NCBI GenBank assembly: GCA_029244725.1
Contig: JAQWQJ010000089.1
Coordinates: forward strand, 310,001-374,000
DNA length: 64,000 nt
Source of the DNA: Paracoccaceae bacterium
GTDB taxonomy: Bacteria > Pseudomonadota > Alphaproteobacteria > Rhodobacterales > Rhodobacteraceae
Reading direction: 5' to 3'
The translations under genes were made by a program, and so were the position numbers. The notes beneath the pieces were generated by a model, which saw nothing but the letters and a program-made list of their open reading frames with translations, had not been told where the DNA came from and did not search any database. Below, one piece after another: positions 17,131 through 27,067 of the stretch; the stretch's first letter is position 1; the number at the start of each line of letters is the position of its first letter.

Positions 17131-17993
17131 TCAAGTTCGCTTAAATTTGTTCCGCCGTTGAGCGAGACGTGCTTTGTTGCCCCAAGTTCAGTTGCCAACC
17201 ATGTGGATAGCATCAAAGCATCCGAGTTTCCTGAAATTGCCACATCTGGACTATCTAAAACTATCTTTGAGGGCGCCCAAACGCTTGTCTGACCGTTCTT
17301 CACGCCCCAGTCCAACTCGGTCCATGTATCCACAACAACCAATTTTTGGTTGAGCGCCGAAATCTTCAACGCGTTTTGTTCGATAGCCAGTAATTCAAAC
17401 CGCAATTGAGCTTTCGCATCCGACAGAATTTCAGTTAGGCCATTTGGCGCAGTCACGATCACTGAGCAATCTAAGCTCAGAATGTCATCCAACTTGTTTT
17501 GCAAATCGTCAATTGAGTGCACATGAATGACCGCGATCGAAAGATCGTCGCCACTTGCGGTAGAAACAAGTTCTTCGCCTTTCGCGCGGACGATCTCAAC
17601 GCCCAGTTTACTGACGCCACGATCTAGCTTTTCAATCCGTACAAAAACACGTTCAGCCTGCGGTTCCGAAAGAATACGTCCAGCGATACGTTCGGCCAAC
17701 GTCTCTAATAGATTGAGACGCTCAAACGCGAGTTCAGTGGAAATTGCCTCGGTTACGCGGTCATAAGAAAGGATGTCATCGACATCGTCGGTTTCAGCGC
17801 CGGTGGACGGGCGAACCTCGACCACAATGTCAAAGCTTATCCGTTGCTTGATATCGCGCTCAACCTGAAATGCGCCTATCTCAACATCAACAACATGATC
17901 GCGTACACTGATACGATCCAGCGTGGGATCTGACGCGGTCTCACGCGAACGCATATCGGGATGGGCGAAGGCCTGTTTGATTTCTGTCGTCAT
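17127..17993 (-). CDS. folB: Dihydroneopterin aldolase with C-terminal extension
   Basis: The N-terminal part (about residues 20-140) is a FolB domain, which cleaves dihydroneopterin to hydroxymethyl-dihydropterin. I see DRISVRDHVVDVEIGAF, the catalytic Glu in ETLAERIAGRIL-type context, and the Lys of RIEKLDR. A further 145 residues follow that I do not recognise; typical FolB is near 120 residues. I use the ATG at 17993 instead of the longer frame from 18092, which would overlap the cell wall hydrolase gene. It overlaps folP by 4 bases. Confidence 0.88.
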   Translation of the reverse strand: MTTEIKQAFAHPDMRSRETASDPTLDRISVRDHVVDVEIGAFQVERDIKQRISFDIVVEVRPSTGAETDDVDDILSYDRVTEAISTELAFERLNLLETLAERIAGRILSEPQAERVFVRIEKLDRGVSKLGVEIVRAKGEELVSTASGDDLSIAVIHVHSIDDLQNKLDDILSLDCSVIVTAPNGLTEILSDAKAQLRFELLAIEQNALKISALNQKLVVVDTWTELDWGVKNGQTSVWAPSKIVLDSPDVAISGNSDALMLSTWLATELGATKHVSLNGGTNLSELE

Positions 17994-18063
17994 AGCAAGG
18001 TCCGTTGATCTAGGCTTACTCGCCCATATCAGCGCTTGGCCTATGCGACCAGAGGTCGATTGT

Positions 18064-18705
18064 TCAGTTGCTAGAAATACGCTCTGGCTCAATATAAAAA
18101 TGATGCGCGCCGATAGTCACTGTCCGCGGGAATTTTTTGGACCATGATGGGCTGACGTAATTCGTGTGGTAGTAAATTGCGCCATGCGTCAATGGCCGCT
18201 TGTCCATCGCGATCGCTAGGTCAGCGACTTTGCCAACACTGGCCCAAGCTTTCTTTTCATTGATCACTTCAAGCTTGCCGTCACAAGTATAGGTGAACTG
18301 GCAACGGTATTTCCCGTTTCCACTTCCTTGTAAGACAACGCCGCAAATGGAATCTGGGAATTTTGAGCTATCAACGCGGTTCAAAATTACTTCGGCAACC
18401 GCGAATTGACCCATAATTGATTCACTTCGTGCCTCAAAATACAGAGCTTCGGAAAGGCAGCGCCATTGCTTGCCGCCCTCTTTTGCAGACACAGATGCGA
18501 GATACGCTTTTGAGTAAATACCTTCACCATCAATAGGTTCATGCCCATTCGCGAGACGACGCATCGTATTGTTTGGTGTGCTATCGGTCGCAGCTTCATG
18601 CGCAGATACTAAAGAACGTAATTGGTCTTCAAGATTGCTGCTGGTCGCAACACTTGCCCAAAGCACTGCCAAAAGCAGTGAAAACAGCTTCAAAAATGAA
18701 GACAT
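18064..18705 (-). CDS. SleB-type cell wall hydrolase
   Basis: A 213-residue exported protein with an N-terminal signal peptide (SFLKLFSLLLAVLWASVATSS) and a C-terminal hydrolase_2/SleB domain. The domain shows CLSEALYFEARSE with the catalytic Glu, FAVAEVILNRVDSS, CQFTYTCDG and AIYYHTNYVSPSW. SleB domains are peptidoglycan lytic transglycosylases; in non-sporulating bacteria they act in wall turnover. The ATG at 18705 is chosen because it gives a proper signal peptide. Confidence 0.9.
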   Translation of the reverse strand: MSSFLKLFSLLLAVLWASVATSSNLEDQLRSLVSAHEAATDSTPNNTMRRLANGHEPIDGEGIYSKAYLASVSAKEGGKQWRCLSEALYFEARSESIMGQFAVAEVILNRVDSSKFPDSICGVVLQGSGNGKYRCQFTYTCDGKLEVINEKKAWASVGKVADLAIAMDKRPLTHGAIYYHTNYVSPSWSKKFPRTVTIGAHHFYIEPERISSN

Positions 18706-18769
18706 AGCCCCAAAAATCCCGTTTGCGCAGATACCTTTTCTGCAATCAAGCGGGGTCTTAAGCGATTTA

Positions 18770-18790
18770 GGGGGCGTGCGTCTAGCCCCC
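18770..18790 (-). terminator. Possible hairpin after the ppdK-like gene
   Basis: GGGGGC and GCCCCC are separated by 9 bases, 34 bases past the stop codon of the PPDK-like gene. There is no T tract, so termination is uncertain. The sequence resembles the hairpin part of the dispersed element but lacks its tail. Confidence 0.35.
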
Positions 18791-18823
18791 GAGACGCAAG
18801 GCCGCAATGCACGAGGCGGGTGG

Positions 18824-21397
18824 CTAGTGTTTTTTTATGCTGATTTTTTCCTGCACGGCAAGCTGAGCAGCAGCCAATCGGGCTACCGGAACGCGGAAAG
18901 GTGAGCAACTGACATAATCAAATCCAGCGTTTCGACAGAAGGCGATGGATTCAGGATTGCCGCCGTGTTCCCCGCAAATCGACAGGGTAATGTCTGGTTT
19001 TGCATCGCGTCCTCGCTTTGCGCCGATGTCCAACAATTCGCCAACCCCTTCGACATCTAACGTGTGGAACGGGTCTTCGACGAAAACTTCCTGATTGACA
19101 TAATCCGACATAAAACGGCCAGCATCATCGCGGGATAGACCATAGGTCATTTGCGTCAAATCGTTTGTACCAAACGAAAGAAAAGCTGAATTCTGCGCAA
19201 TTTCATGCGCCCTTAGCGCCGCCCGAGGCGTTTCGACCATGACGCCAAAACGGAAATCAAATTCTACCCCTCGCTCAGTCTTCACAGCAGAGGCAACAGC
19301 ATCAATCCGTGTTTTCACAATCTCTACTTCCCGTTTGGCACTGACCAAAGGGATCATAATTTCGGGCACCACTGGGGCGCCTTTTTCGCTGGCGTCTATG
19401 GTTGCCTCAAAGATCGCGCGAACCTGCATGTCATAAATTTCAGGAACGGTAATGCCTAATCGAACCCCGCGAAGGCCGAGCATTGGGTTGTATTCTTCAA
19501 GAATTTCAGCGCGCCGCGTGATTTCGGAAAGCGGTTTGTCGAGAGCTTCAGCCAGCAGATGCAGCCCCGAACGGTCAGACGGCAAAAATTCGTGCAAGGG
19601 TGGATCAAACAAACGAATGCAAACCGGCTGACCCTGCATGATTTTGAAAAGTTCTGTAAAATCAGCACGTTGCATGGGCAATAGTTGATCAAGCGCGGCT
19701 TCTCGATCTTCTGGCGTGTCGGCGAATATCATTTCACGCATCACCGTCAGACGGTCAGCTTCAAAGAACATATGCTCAGTCCGGCACAGACCGATCCCTT
19801 GGGCCGCGAAGTTTCGGGCAGTTTGCGCATCCGCTGGCGTATCAGCGTTCGCGCGAACCCCGATGTCACGGACAGCATCGGCCCAATCCATCAGATCACG
19901 AAATGCGTCGTCTTGAGCAGCTTCAAGCATCGCAGGTTTGCCTGCCAGTACTTCGCCATTGGAACCGTCGATGGTGATGATGTCACCTTCAACAAAAACA
20001 CGACCATCTTTGGTCGTCAGTCGTTTCTTACGGATCTGGAAACGCAAATCCGAAACGCCCACAACACAAGGTAATCCTAAGCCACGGCCGATAACAGCAG
20101 CGTGGCTGGTCATTCCGCCGCGCTCCGTCAAAACGGCGCTGGCCGCATGCATTCCGCGAATATCTTCAGGGCTGGTTTCGCGGCGCACGAGTACACAGTC
20201 TTCGCCACGCGAAACGATCGCTTGCGCATCGGCAGCTGAGAATACGATTTTGCCCGTCGCAGCACCTGGGCTAGCAGCAATCCCAGTGGCCAGTCTGTCT
20301 CGTTGGGCGTCAGGATCGACCTGGCGATGAAGCATTTCATTCAAAGCGCGTGGTTCAATACGCATCAATGCTTCTTCGCGCGAAATAATCCCATCGCGCG
20401 CAAGCGCGACTGCAATACGCACCGCAGCCCGTGAAGATCGACTTACGCGGACTCCATCAAGAATATGAACTTCGCCGTTTTCTACCGTAAATTCGACCTG
20501 CATTTCTTCACGCAGACGACTGCGCATTAGTTGCGCATATTGAAGAATTTTCTCAAATGCCTCTGGCACAGTGCTTTCAAGCGACTCGCCACGATCATCC
20601 TGCGCTAGATAGAGTGCCTTTGCGCCAGCAGTTAGTGCTTCGCGGCCTTGGCTTTGACGCTGATATCGGCCCGTCACTTGGTTCTCGCCAGTTTTGGCGT
20701 TTATCAACTGCATGACACCCGAACCACTTTCGCCGGTTCCAACGCCCAACGCCAACCGTTGCACAACCAGACCCAAGCCAGCATCCGCAGGTGCGCCCTT
20801 AGCCTGACGCAACAATCGAGCTGTCGTCCCGTTCCATGCGCGTGCCATAGAGCGCAAAACTTCTTGCAACTGCTGAGCCGCGCTTTGCGGGAACTTATCG
20901 TCGGTTTCGTCCTCATAAGCACGCAAAGCATCTGTCAAAGACTGCGCACTTTCGTCCGGCGCAATATCGTCAAACATATCAGGATCAAGCCGCGCGACAT
21001 GGATCGAATAGCTTTGCACAAATCTCAGATAGAGACGCGTTGCAGCCTCTTTTCCTATGCTTTCGCACAAAGTCACGTAGGTCGCATCGTTCATGCCGAT
21101 ATTCAAAATCGCGCCTGGGCCACCCCAGTCCGGATCTTCAGAGCTAGGACGAACACACAAAAGCGGATCTTCACCGAAGGGTTCGATTAAGCTTTCGACT
21201 TCTATTGGTTCACCCATCGCGACAAGAGATACATAGTCAAAGGAAAGCGCCACAGTAGTTGGTACAGGCAAATCTAGCCGCACCAAACGCTGCAAGCACT
21301 TGGCCCGCCCTCCGTGAGTAGCGGTTGCGATATTTGCGGATGGGGTCACAAGGGCGATACTTTCGCCCCTATTCTGCGATGCGGCATTTTTTGTCAT
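18824..21397 (-). CDS. PPDK-like PEP-utilising protein with altered ATP site
   Basis: An 857-residue homologue of pyruvate phosphate dikinase. The central phosphohistidine domain (GGMTSHAAV, His432) and the C-terminal PEP/pyruvate barrel (GLCRTEHMFF, GTNDLTQM, SICGEHGGNPESI) look intact. The N-terminal ATP-grasp part is divergent. Arg83 and Glu302 match known ATP-domain residues, but the positions of Clostridium PPDK Asp321, Gln335 and Arg337 are Gln300, Asp314 and Val316. The usual SMPGMMDT stretch is also replaced by WGGPGA. It may not be able to use ATP like true PPDK. It sits downstream of glyS, with 50 bases between. Confidence 0.82.
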   Translation of the reverse strand: MTKNAASQNRGESIALVTPSANIATATHGGRAKCLQRLVRLDLPVPTTVALSFDYVSLVAMGEPIEVESLIEPFGEDPLLCVRPSSEDPDWGGPGAILNIGMNDATYVTLCESIGKEAATRLYLRFVQSYSIHVARLDPDMFDDIAPDESAQSLTDALRAYEDETDDKFPQSAAQQLQEVLRSMARAWNGTTARLLRQAKGAPADAGLGLVVQRLALGVGTGESGSGVMQLINAKTGENQVTGRYQRQSQGREALTAGAKALYLAQDDRGESLESTVPEAFEKILQYAQLMRSRLREEMQVEFTVENGEVHILDGVRVSRSSRAAVRIAVALARDGIISREEALMRIEPRALNEMLHRQVDPDAQRDRLATGIAASPGAATGKIVFSAADAQAIVSRGEDCVLVRRETSPEDIRGMHAASAVLTERGGMTSHAAVIGRGLGLPCVVGVSDLRFQIRKKRLTTKDGRVFVEGDIITIDGSNGEVLAGKPAMLEAAQDDAFRDLMDWADAVRDIGVRANADTPADAQTARNFAAQGIGLCRTEHMFFEADRLTVMREMIFADTPEDREAALDQLLPMQRADFTELFKIMQGQPVCIRLFDPPLHEFLPSDRSGLHLLAEALDKPLSEITRRAEILEEYNPMLGLRGVRLGITVPEIYDMQVRAIFEATIDASEKGAPVVPEIMIPLVSAKREVEIVKTRIDAVASAVKTERGVEFDFRFGVMVETPRAALRAHEIAQNSAFLSFGTNDLTQMTYGLSRDDAGRFMSDYVNQEVFVEDPFHTLDVEGVGELLDIGAKRGRDAKPDITLSICGEHGGNPESIAFCRNAGFDYVSCSPFRVPVARLAAAQLAVQEKISIKKH

Positions 21398-21447
21398 GGG
21401 TGCAGCATAAGGCTAATCACGACCATGACAAGAAATCAGTTTGATAT

Positions 21448-23703
21448 TTATCCTTCGATTTTCGTCAAATCGGCGACTGACAAGCAAATTTGGCGAATTC
21501 GGCTAAGCAGGTTCAGGCGGTTTCGGCGGATAACTTTGTTATCCGAATTAATCTGCACTGCCTCAAAGAATGCATCCGCAGGTGCACGCAACGCAGCCAT
21601 ACTGGCCATTGCGCTTGAGAAATCTTCAGATTCCATTGCTGGGGCTATAGCTTTTTCAGCCGTATCAAGCGCTTCAAATAAAGCGCGCTCTTCGTCACTT
21701 TCGGCGAATTTTACATCCGCACCATAGGAATACTCGACGCCGTCTTTTTCCTCGGCTTGCGTCAAAATGTTGTTGGCACGTTTGAACGCTTGGATCAGAT
21801 TTTCACCATCATCTGTGTGCAAAGTTTCGGACAAGGCTGTTGCACGACGAACAAGCAACGCCAAATCGTCGTATCCAGGCATTGCAAGGCAAGCGTCAAT
21901 TATATCGTGACGAACACCTTGATCGCGAAGGTATACTTTCAAGCGGTCGTGGAAAAATGCGAGCAAATCCGTTGAGGCGTCCGGCAATTGGTCACCCACT
22001 GTGCGTAGTACTGAGCCTTCTGATACATCCGGTGCATCGTCATTTCCGTCAAACTTTTCTAGCACCAAGCGGAAGGCAGCGCCAAACACACCGTGATCTG
22101 CGATCTCGTCCAACGTGTTTTCAAGCGCACTGAGGTCTTTTGCATCACCGTTCGAACGGCGAATTGCGATTTCATGGGTCAACAACTGGTTGTCGATGAA
22201 GTGATCAAGGCTTAGCCGCAGATCGTTTGCTAAGATTATTCGGATTACGCCAAGCGCCGCACGTCGTAGCGCAAACGGGTCTTTTGATCCGGTAGGTTTT
22301 TCGCCAATGGTCCAAAATCCGGTTAGCGTATCGAGCTTGTCCGCCAAAGCGACAGTTGCCGAAACGGGCTGGTCGGGGACATTGTCCGAAGGCCCAAGGG
22401 GCTGATAATGTTCTTCACATGCTGCGGCAGCTTCAGACGGGAAACCGGCGGCCGCGGCGTAGTAGCGCCCCATTAGTCCTTGAAGCTCAGGAAATTCATA
22501 GATCATTTCCGAGCTTAGATCGGCTTTTGCGATATCAGCTGCCTGCGCCGCCAAATCTGCATCAACACCGGTCACCACCGACAGTTTACGCGATAGCGCC
22601 GAGATGCGCGCAATCCGCGCGCGCTGGCTGCCCAGTTTGTTGTGGAACGTCACGTTTGCAAGGCTGTCCAGCCACGGCTGCATCTTCTGGCCGTTCGCAA
22701 TGCGTAGATCGTTTTCCCAGAAGAATTTAGCGTCAGCCAAACGCGCTGAGAGAACCTTTTGGTTACCGGCAAGAATGGTTGCGCCATTGTCCGCAGTTTC
22801 GCGGTTCGCGACTGTTATGAAACGCTCAATTCGGCTTGTTTTTGGATTGCGGACTGAAAAGAACTTTTGGTGCTCTTTCATAGACGTCTGCAGAACCTCA
22901 GGCGGAAGTTCAAGGAACTCATCATCAATTTTGCCCATCAACACGACCGGCCATTCAACCAGACCTGCTACTTCTTTCAACAGACCCTTGTCATCGACAA
23001 CTTCCAAGCCGGCGGCAAAAGCCATGTTCGTCGCGTCATGCCAGATGGTTTCGGCGCGCTCGTCTGCACTCAAAATCACCTTTGAGCGTTTTAGCTTGGT
23101 CGCATAATCGTCAAAACCGACGACGCGGAATGCCTCTGGGCCCATGAAACGGTGACCTTTGGTGACGTCACTGGAGTGGATGCCTTCGATAGATACAGGG
23201 ACCGTTTCAACGCCAGCTTCGTCGCTTAGGATGCAAACGATAGAATGCAGTGGACGGACCCACCGCATGGCGCCGGTTCCCCAACGCATGGATTTTGCCC
23301 ATGGGAAATTACGGATCGTTTTCTCAAGCGTTTCAGCAACGATGACAGCGGCAGAACGGCCTGGTTTTTCAATCTTCGCGAAATAGACTTGGCCCTTTTT
23401 GTCATCGCGAACTTCTAGATCGTCGCGCGACACCCCTGCCCCACGCAAAAAGCCCTCGATCGCTTTTTCAGGCGCATCGGTGCGCGGGCCTTTGCGTTCT
23501 TCGCGTACAGTCGGAGACTCAGCCGTCAAACCGTCAACGGCCAACGCCAATCGACGTGGGGTCGAGAAAGCCTGAGCTGCACCGTAAGTCAGACCTGCAT
23601 CGACCAAACCATCTGTGATTAGCTTTTTCAGATCGTCAGCGGCTTTCGCCTGCATGCGCGCTGGAATTTCTTCGGAAAAGAGTTCGATCAGTAGATCAGG
23701 CAT
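21448..23703 (-). CDS. glyS: Glycyl-tRNA synthetase beta subunit
   Basis: Beta chain of the bacterial alpha2-beta2 glycyl-tRNA synthetase, which contacts tRNA(Gly). The 751 residues begin MPDLLIELFSEEIPARMQ and contain GHRFMGPEAF, TVANRE, GLMGRYYA, and the C-terminal anticodon-binding region. Length and motifs are standard. It begins directly after the DUF6446 stop codon, which separates it from glyQ. Confidence 0.97.
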   Translation of the reverse strand: MPDLLIELFSEEIPARMQAKAADDLKKLITDGLVDAGLTYGAAQAFSTPRRLALAVDGLTAESPTVREERKGPRTDAPEKAIEGFLRGAGVSRDDLEVRDDKKGQVYFAKIEKPGRSAAVIVAETLEKTIRNFPWAKSMRWGTGAMRWVRPLHSIVCILSDEAGVETVPVSIEGIHSSDVTKGHRFMGPEAFRVVGFDDYATKLKRSKVILSADERAETIWHDATNMAFAAGLEVVDDKGLLKEVAGLVEWPVVLMGKIDDEFLELPPEVLQTSMKEHQKFFSVRNPKTSRIERFITVANRETADNGATILAGNQKVLSARLADAKFFWENDLRIANGQKMQPWLDSLANVTFHNKLGSQRARIARISALSRKLSVVTGVDADLAAQAADIAKADLSSEMIYEFPELQGLMGRYYAAAAGFPSEAAAACEEHYQPLGPSDNVPDQPVSATVALADKLDTLTGFWTIGEKPTGSKDPFALRRAALGVIRIILANDLRLSLDHFIDNQLLTHEIAIRRSNGDAKDLSALENTLDEIADHGVFGAAFRLVLEKFDGNDDAPDVSEGSVLRTVGDQLPDASTDLLAFFHDRLKVYLRDQGVRHDIIDACLAMPGYDDLALLVRRATALSETLHTDDGENLIQAFKRANNILTQAEEKDGVEYSYGADVKFAESDEERALFEALDTAEKAIAPAMESEDFSSAMASMAALRAPADAFFEAVQINSDNKVIRRNRLNLLSRIRQICLSVADLTKIEG

Positions 23704-24228
23704 TTACTCGGCTCCTAATTCGCGGGTTGGGCACACTTCGCCAACGGCAGAGCCATCATAGGCTTGCTCTCCGCAATTGTTTAATTGGTTCCATGCATAG
23801 GCACGCCCATCACTGGCAACCGCTATGACACGGTCAACTCCAAATGAGATGTTTTTCACGCTTAGAAACGCCAATGCCTGACCAGAGCTCAGATCATCTG
23901 CGATGCCCTTAGCATCAAAGCAATCGAACCAGCCCGGCGCTGTCAAAGGCTCAGCTGTGTCATAAATTTCGAACGTCTCGCTTAACATCGCAAGGCTATG
24001 GGGCGTGTTGAAACAAGCGCGAAACCGGATCGGAGAACTATCAGCATCGATCCCTTGGAAATCCTTGGTGATAATCTTTTGCTCACTTCCACCATATGTC
24101 GTCATCACGACGCCATCCTGGGGGGCGTTAACCTCATCATAAAAGGCATAGACCTGCAAATAGTACATTGCTGCTGCGGCGACGATGGCACTCACGACGA
24201 TAAATCCTGCAATTAGTTTTCCAGTCAT
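23704..24228 (-). CDS. DUF6446 family protein between glyQ and glyS
   Basis: A 174-residue protein with one N-terminal membrane segment (residues 4-24) and an extracytoplasmic domain that holds four cysteines (FRACF, WFDCFD, NNCGE, EVCPT). I recognise it as DUF6446, a family of unknown function that is often found between the two glycyl-tRNA synthetase genes in Rhodobacteraceae. It overlaps glyQ by ATGA and abuts glyS with no gap, so all three are probably translated from one message. Confidence 0.8.
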   Translation of the reverse strand: MTGKLIAGFIVVSAIVAAAAMYYLQVYAFYDEVNAPQDGVVMTTYGGSEQKIITKDFQGIDADSSPIRFRACFNTPHSLAMLSETFEIYDTAEPLTAPGWFDCFDAKGIADDLSSGQALAFLSVKNISFGVDRVIAVASDGRAYAWNQLNNCGEQAYDGSAVGEVCPTRELGAE

Positions 24229-25169
24229 GCCGTTGCCTCATTGACCGAGGCTCCGCCAGCTTCGGTCATGACAAAAGCGTCGGCACATTGTTTGGCCAAT
24301 GCACGCACTCTGCCGATATAGGCTTGGCGTTCTGTGACCGAGATCACACCGCGTGCGTCGAGTAGATTAAACAAGTGGCTGGCCTTGATGCACTGGTCAT
24401 AGGCCGGATGCACCATGATGATATGCTTGCCAGTTTTTGGATCGATATGTTCAAGGGAAAGTATCTTGCCACACTCGGCCTCTGCTTCTTCAAACTGTTT
24501 TAGCAACACGTCCGTGTTGGCCACATCAAAGTTCCAGCGTGAATATTCCTGCTCGGTCTGACGGAAAACGTCACCGTAGCTAAGTGCAATCGGGGTCTGT
24601 GGGTTGTTATAGGGCATGTCCATAACGTGATCGACACCCAACACGTACATCGCCAAGCGTTCCAATCCATAGGTTAGCTCACCCGAAACTGGGTGGCAGT
24701 CGTGGCCGCCAACCTGTTGGAAATAGGTGAACTGGCTGACCTCCATACCATCACACCAGACTTCCCATCCGAGACCCCAAGCGCCAAGCGTCGGGCTTTC
24801 CCAGTCGTCTTCCACAAAACGAATATCGTGTAGATCCATATCGATGCCGATCGCAGCAAGGGACCCCAAGTAGAGCTCTTGCAATTCGGGCGGGCTGGGT
24901 TTGATCAAGACTTGGTACTGATAATAGTGCTGCAGCCGGTTCGGATTCTCACCGTAGCGACCATCTGTCGGGCGACGTGAAGGCTGAACATATGCCGCTG
25001 CCCAATTTTTTGAGCCGAGCGAGCGTAGCGTTGTTGCAGGGTGAAACGTCCCTGCGCCAACTTCCATGTCATAGGGTTGAAGGATCGCACAGCCTTTTTC
25101 GGCCCAGTAATTCTGAAGCCTAAGGATGATTTCCTGAAAACTACGCGGTTTAGACGCTGCTTGCGACAT
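24225..25169 (-). CDS. glyQ: Glycyl-tRNA synthetase alpha subunit
   Basis: Catalytic chain of the alpha2-beta2 glycyl-tRNA synthetase, which activates glycine and charges tRNA. The 314 residues contain [54 protein letters not shown] and the class II motif region GLERLAMY. It is the first gene of the glyQ-DUF6446-glyS set and is divergent from the peptidoglycan-binding protein. Confidence 0.97.
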   Translation of the reverse strand: MSQAASKPRSFQEIILRLQNYWAEKGCAILQPYDMEVGAGTFHPATTLRSLGSKNWAAAYVQPSRRPTDGRYGENPNRLQHYYQYQVLIKPSPPELQELYLGSLAAIGIDMDLHDIRFVEDDWESPTLGAWGLGWEVWCDGMEVSQFTYFQQVGGHDCHPVSGELTYGLERLAMYVLGVDHVMDMPYNNPQTPIALSYGDVFRQTEQEYSRWNFDVANTDVLLKQFEEAEAECGKILSLEHIDPKTGKHIIMVHPAYDQCIKASHLFNLLDARGVISVTERQAYIGRVRALAKQCADAFVMTEAGGASVNEATA

Positions 25170-25312
25170 GTGCCTGCCCTTCGGTATGAATGCGTGGTCT
25201 TCCTATGCAACGCTGCAACAAGGGTCAATTGCAGGTAAGCGGAAACTTGACCTTATCGACAAGGTGTTTTTCATAGGCGCATTAACAATTGGCCAATTGG
25301 GTAGGAATTCAC

Positions 25313-27064
25313 ATGCTTCGAAACGTTATTGCCGCGACGATACTGATTTTCATAAGTATTGCGCCGGTGAATGCACAATCTGTCAAAAGCATGTGGATAC
25401 AAGTAGAAACACTCGACACCGAAGAAGAAGCTCTTGGGCGCATCTTAGCATATAAGACGTTCCTGCCAGCTATCGCAGGTTTCAAGTTGCCAAATGGTGA
25501 ATTTGGCGTCGTCGTCGGACCATTCTCTGAGTTAGAGAGCAAATATCTTCTGACCCAATTCAGCCAAACGGGTTTGATCCCACCGGACAGCTTCATTTCA
25601 CCGGCAACGCAATTTGGGCAACAGTTCTACCCACCGAACGAGGATGCCACGGTTGAAAACGGCGAAGATCGTCCGAAGGAGACCAAGCCCGATACTCTGT
25701 TGTCGGTTGACGAAAACGGAAAACCTATTCTGAGACAAGCCGATGAAACAAATTCCCAAGCCCGCGCAAGCGAGCGGTTGCTAAGCAAAGACGACAAGAA
25801 ACTGCTTCAATCCGCGCTGAAAGACGCGGGCTTTTACACTGGAGATATCGACGGTCTTTATGGTCGGGGCACACGCGCTTCAATGAGCCGGTGGCAAGAC
25901 GCCAACCATTTCGAGGACACCGGCATTTTGACGACTGCGCAGCGGGCAGAGCTTTTGAACAATTATTATGCCGCTCTAGATGGCCTAGGAATGCAGCTGG
26001 TAGAAGATCGCGCTGCGGGAATCGCGATTGAGATGCCAACGAATGCGGTCAGTTTTGATGGATATACAGCACCTTTTGCACATTTCATCGCGTCAGACGG
26101 CAGTGAAGCAGGTGTTCATCTGATTAGCCAGCCAGGTGATCGGACGTCACTTTATGCGCTATATGACGTGATGCAGACGCTCTCAATCGTACCTTTGGAA
26201 GGTCGGCGTAAAAAGAACCGGAACAATTTTGTGCTAACGGGTGCGAATGACAAAATAATCTCGCACACAGAAGCGTATCTTAGTGGCGGTGAGATCAAAG
26301 GTTTCACGCTGGTCTGGCCCGCCGATCGCGCTGACCAAGCCCAAAAACTTATCGACAGAATGCAGCGTAGTTTTGAACGCCAGCCTGGTGTTCTGCCACG
26401 TGGACAGGGCACCGACATTGAACCCGGCCAAGCAATGCTTGGGGGGCTGGATCTGCGCAAGGCGACCTCAGTCGTAAGTGGCGCATTCATCAATGATGTC
26501 GGAATGGTAATTACAACAAGTGAGATTACCGAGAGCTGCGAACGCATCGCTGCATTTGATGATACCGATTTTGAGTTGATCAGATTTGCGCCTGAGCTGG
26601 GTCTCTCATTGCTGGCGCCGAAAACCGGCGTTCAACCCATAGGATTTGGCACTGTACGCGCTGCCCCAAATCGTTTGAACACACGTGTTTCAGCGTCCGG
26701 TTATTCGTTCGGCGGCACCCTAAGCGCGCCCTCTTTGACGCATGGTTCAATCGCAGCAACAACTGGCTTGCAAGGTGAAGAACATGTCGATCGGCTAGAG
26801 TTGTCACCATTCGTTTCTGACGCCGGAGGGCCCGTCTTGGGAAGCAACGGAGAGATTGTAGGCATCTTGAATGCTGCAAATCAAAGTGGTGACAGGCAGC
26901 TTCCTAGCGGAGTGAGTTTCATGACCGACAACGCGACCCTATCGAACTTTCTGACCGAAACGGGAGTGGACTTTAAATTCAACGTTGCTTTGGACACCAA
27001 AAGCGCCGTTGAAATTGAGCGTATGGCCGCCGATATGACCGTGTGGATTAGCTGTTGGGAATAA
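25313..27064 (+). CDS. Exported peptidoglycan-binding pseudo-protease
   Basis: A 583-residue exported protein with a signal peptide ending near PVNA. A SPOR-like segment follows (about 25-100), then a PG_binding_1 domain (about 161-200, LLQSALKDAGFYTGDIDGLYG), and a C-terminal trypsin-like fold (about 372-545). In that fold the usual TNAHV is TTSEI (His replaced by Glu404), the GNSGGP motif is SDAGGP (Ser replaced by Ala504), and the DLALL region reads LGLSLL. No catalytic triad residue survives, so it is probably a binding or scaffold protein. The ATG at 25313 has AGGA upstream; an in-frame TTG at 25289 is less likely. Confidence 0.82.
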   Translation: MLRNVIAATILIFISIAPVNAQSVKSMWIQVETLDTEEEALGRILAYKTFLPAIAGFKLPNGEFGVVVGPFSELESKYLLTQFSQTGLIPPDSFISPATQFGQQFYPPNEDATVENGEDRPKETKPDTLLSVDENGKPILRQADETNSQARASERLLSKDDKKLLQSALKDAGFYTGDIDGLYGRGTRASMSRWQDANHFEDTGILTTAQRAELLNNYYAALDGLGMQLVEDRAAGIAIEMPTNAVSFDGYTAPFAHFIASDGSEAGVHLISQPGDRTSLYALYDVMQTLSIVPLEGRRKKNRNNFVLTGANDKIISHTEAYLSGGEIKGFTLVWPADRADQAQKLIDRMQRSFERQPGVLPRGQGTDIEPGQAMLGGLDLRKATSVVSGAFINDVGMVITTSEITESCERIAAFDDTDFELIRFAPELGLSLLAPKTGVQPIGFGTVRAAPNRLNTRVSASGYSFGGTLSAPSLTHGSIAATTGLQGEEHVDRLELSPFVSDAGGPVLGSNGEIVGILNAANQSGDRQLPSGVSFMTDNATLSNFLTETGVDFKFNVALDTKSAVEIERMAADMTVWISCWE

Positions 27065-27067
27065 AGA

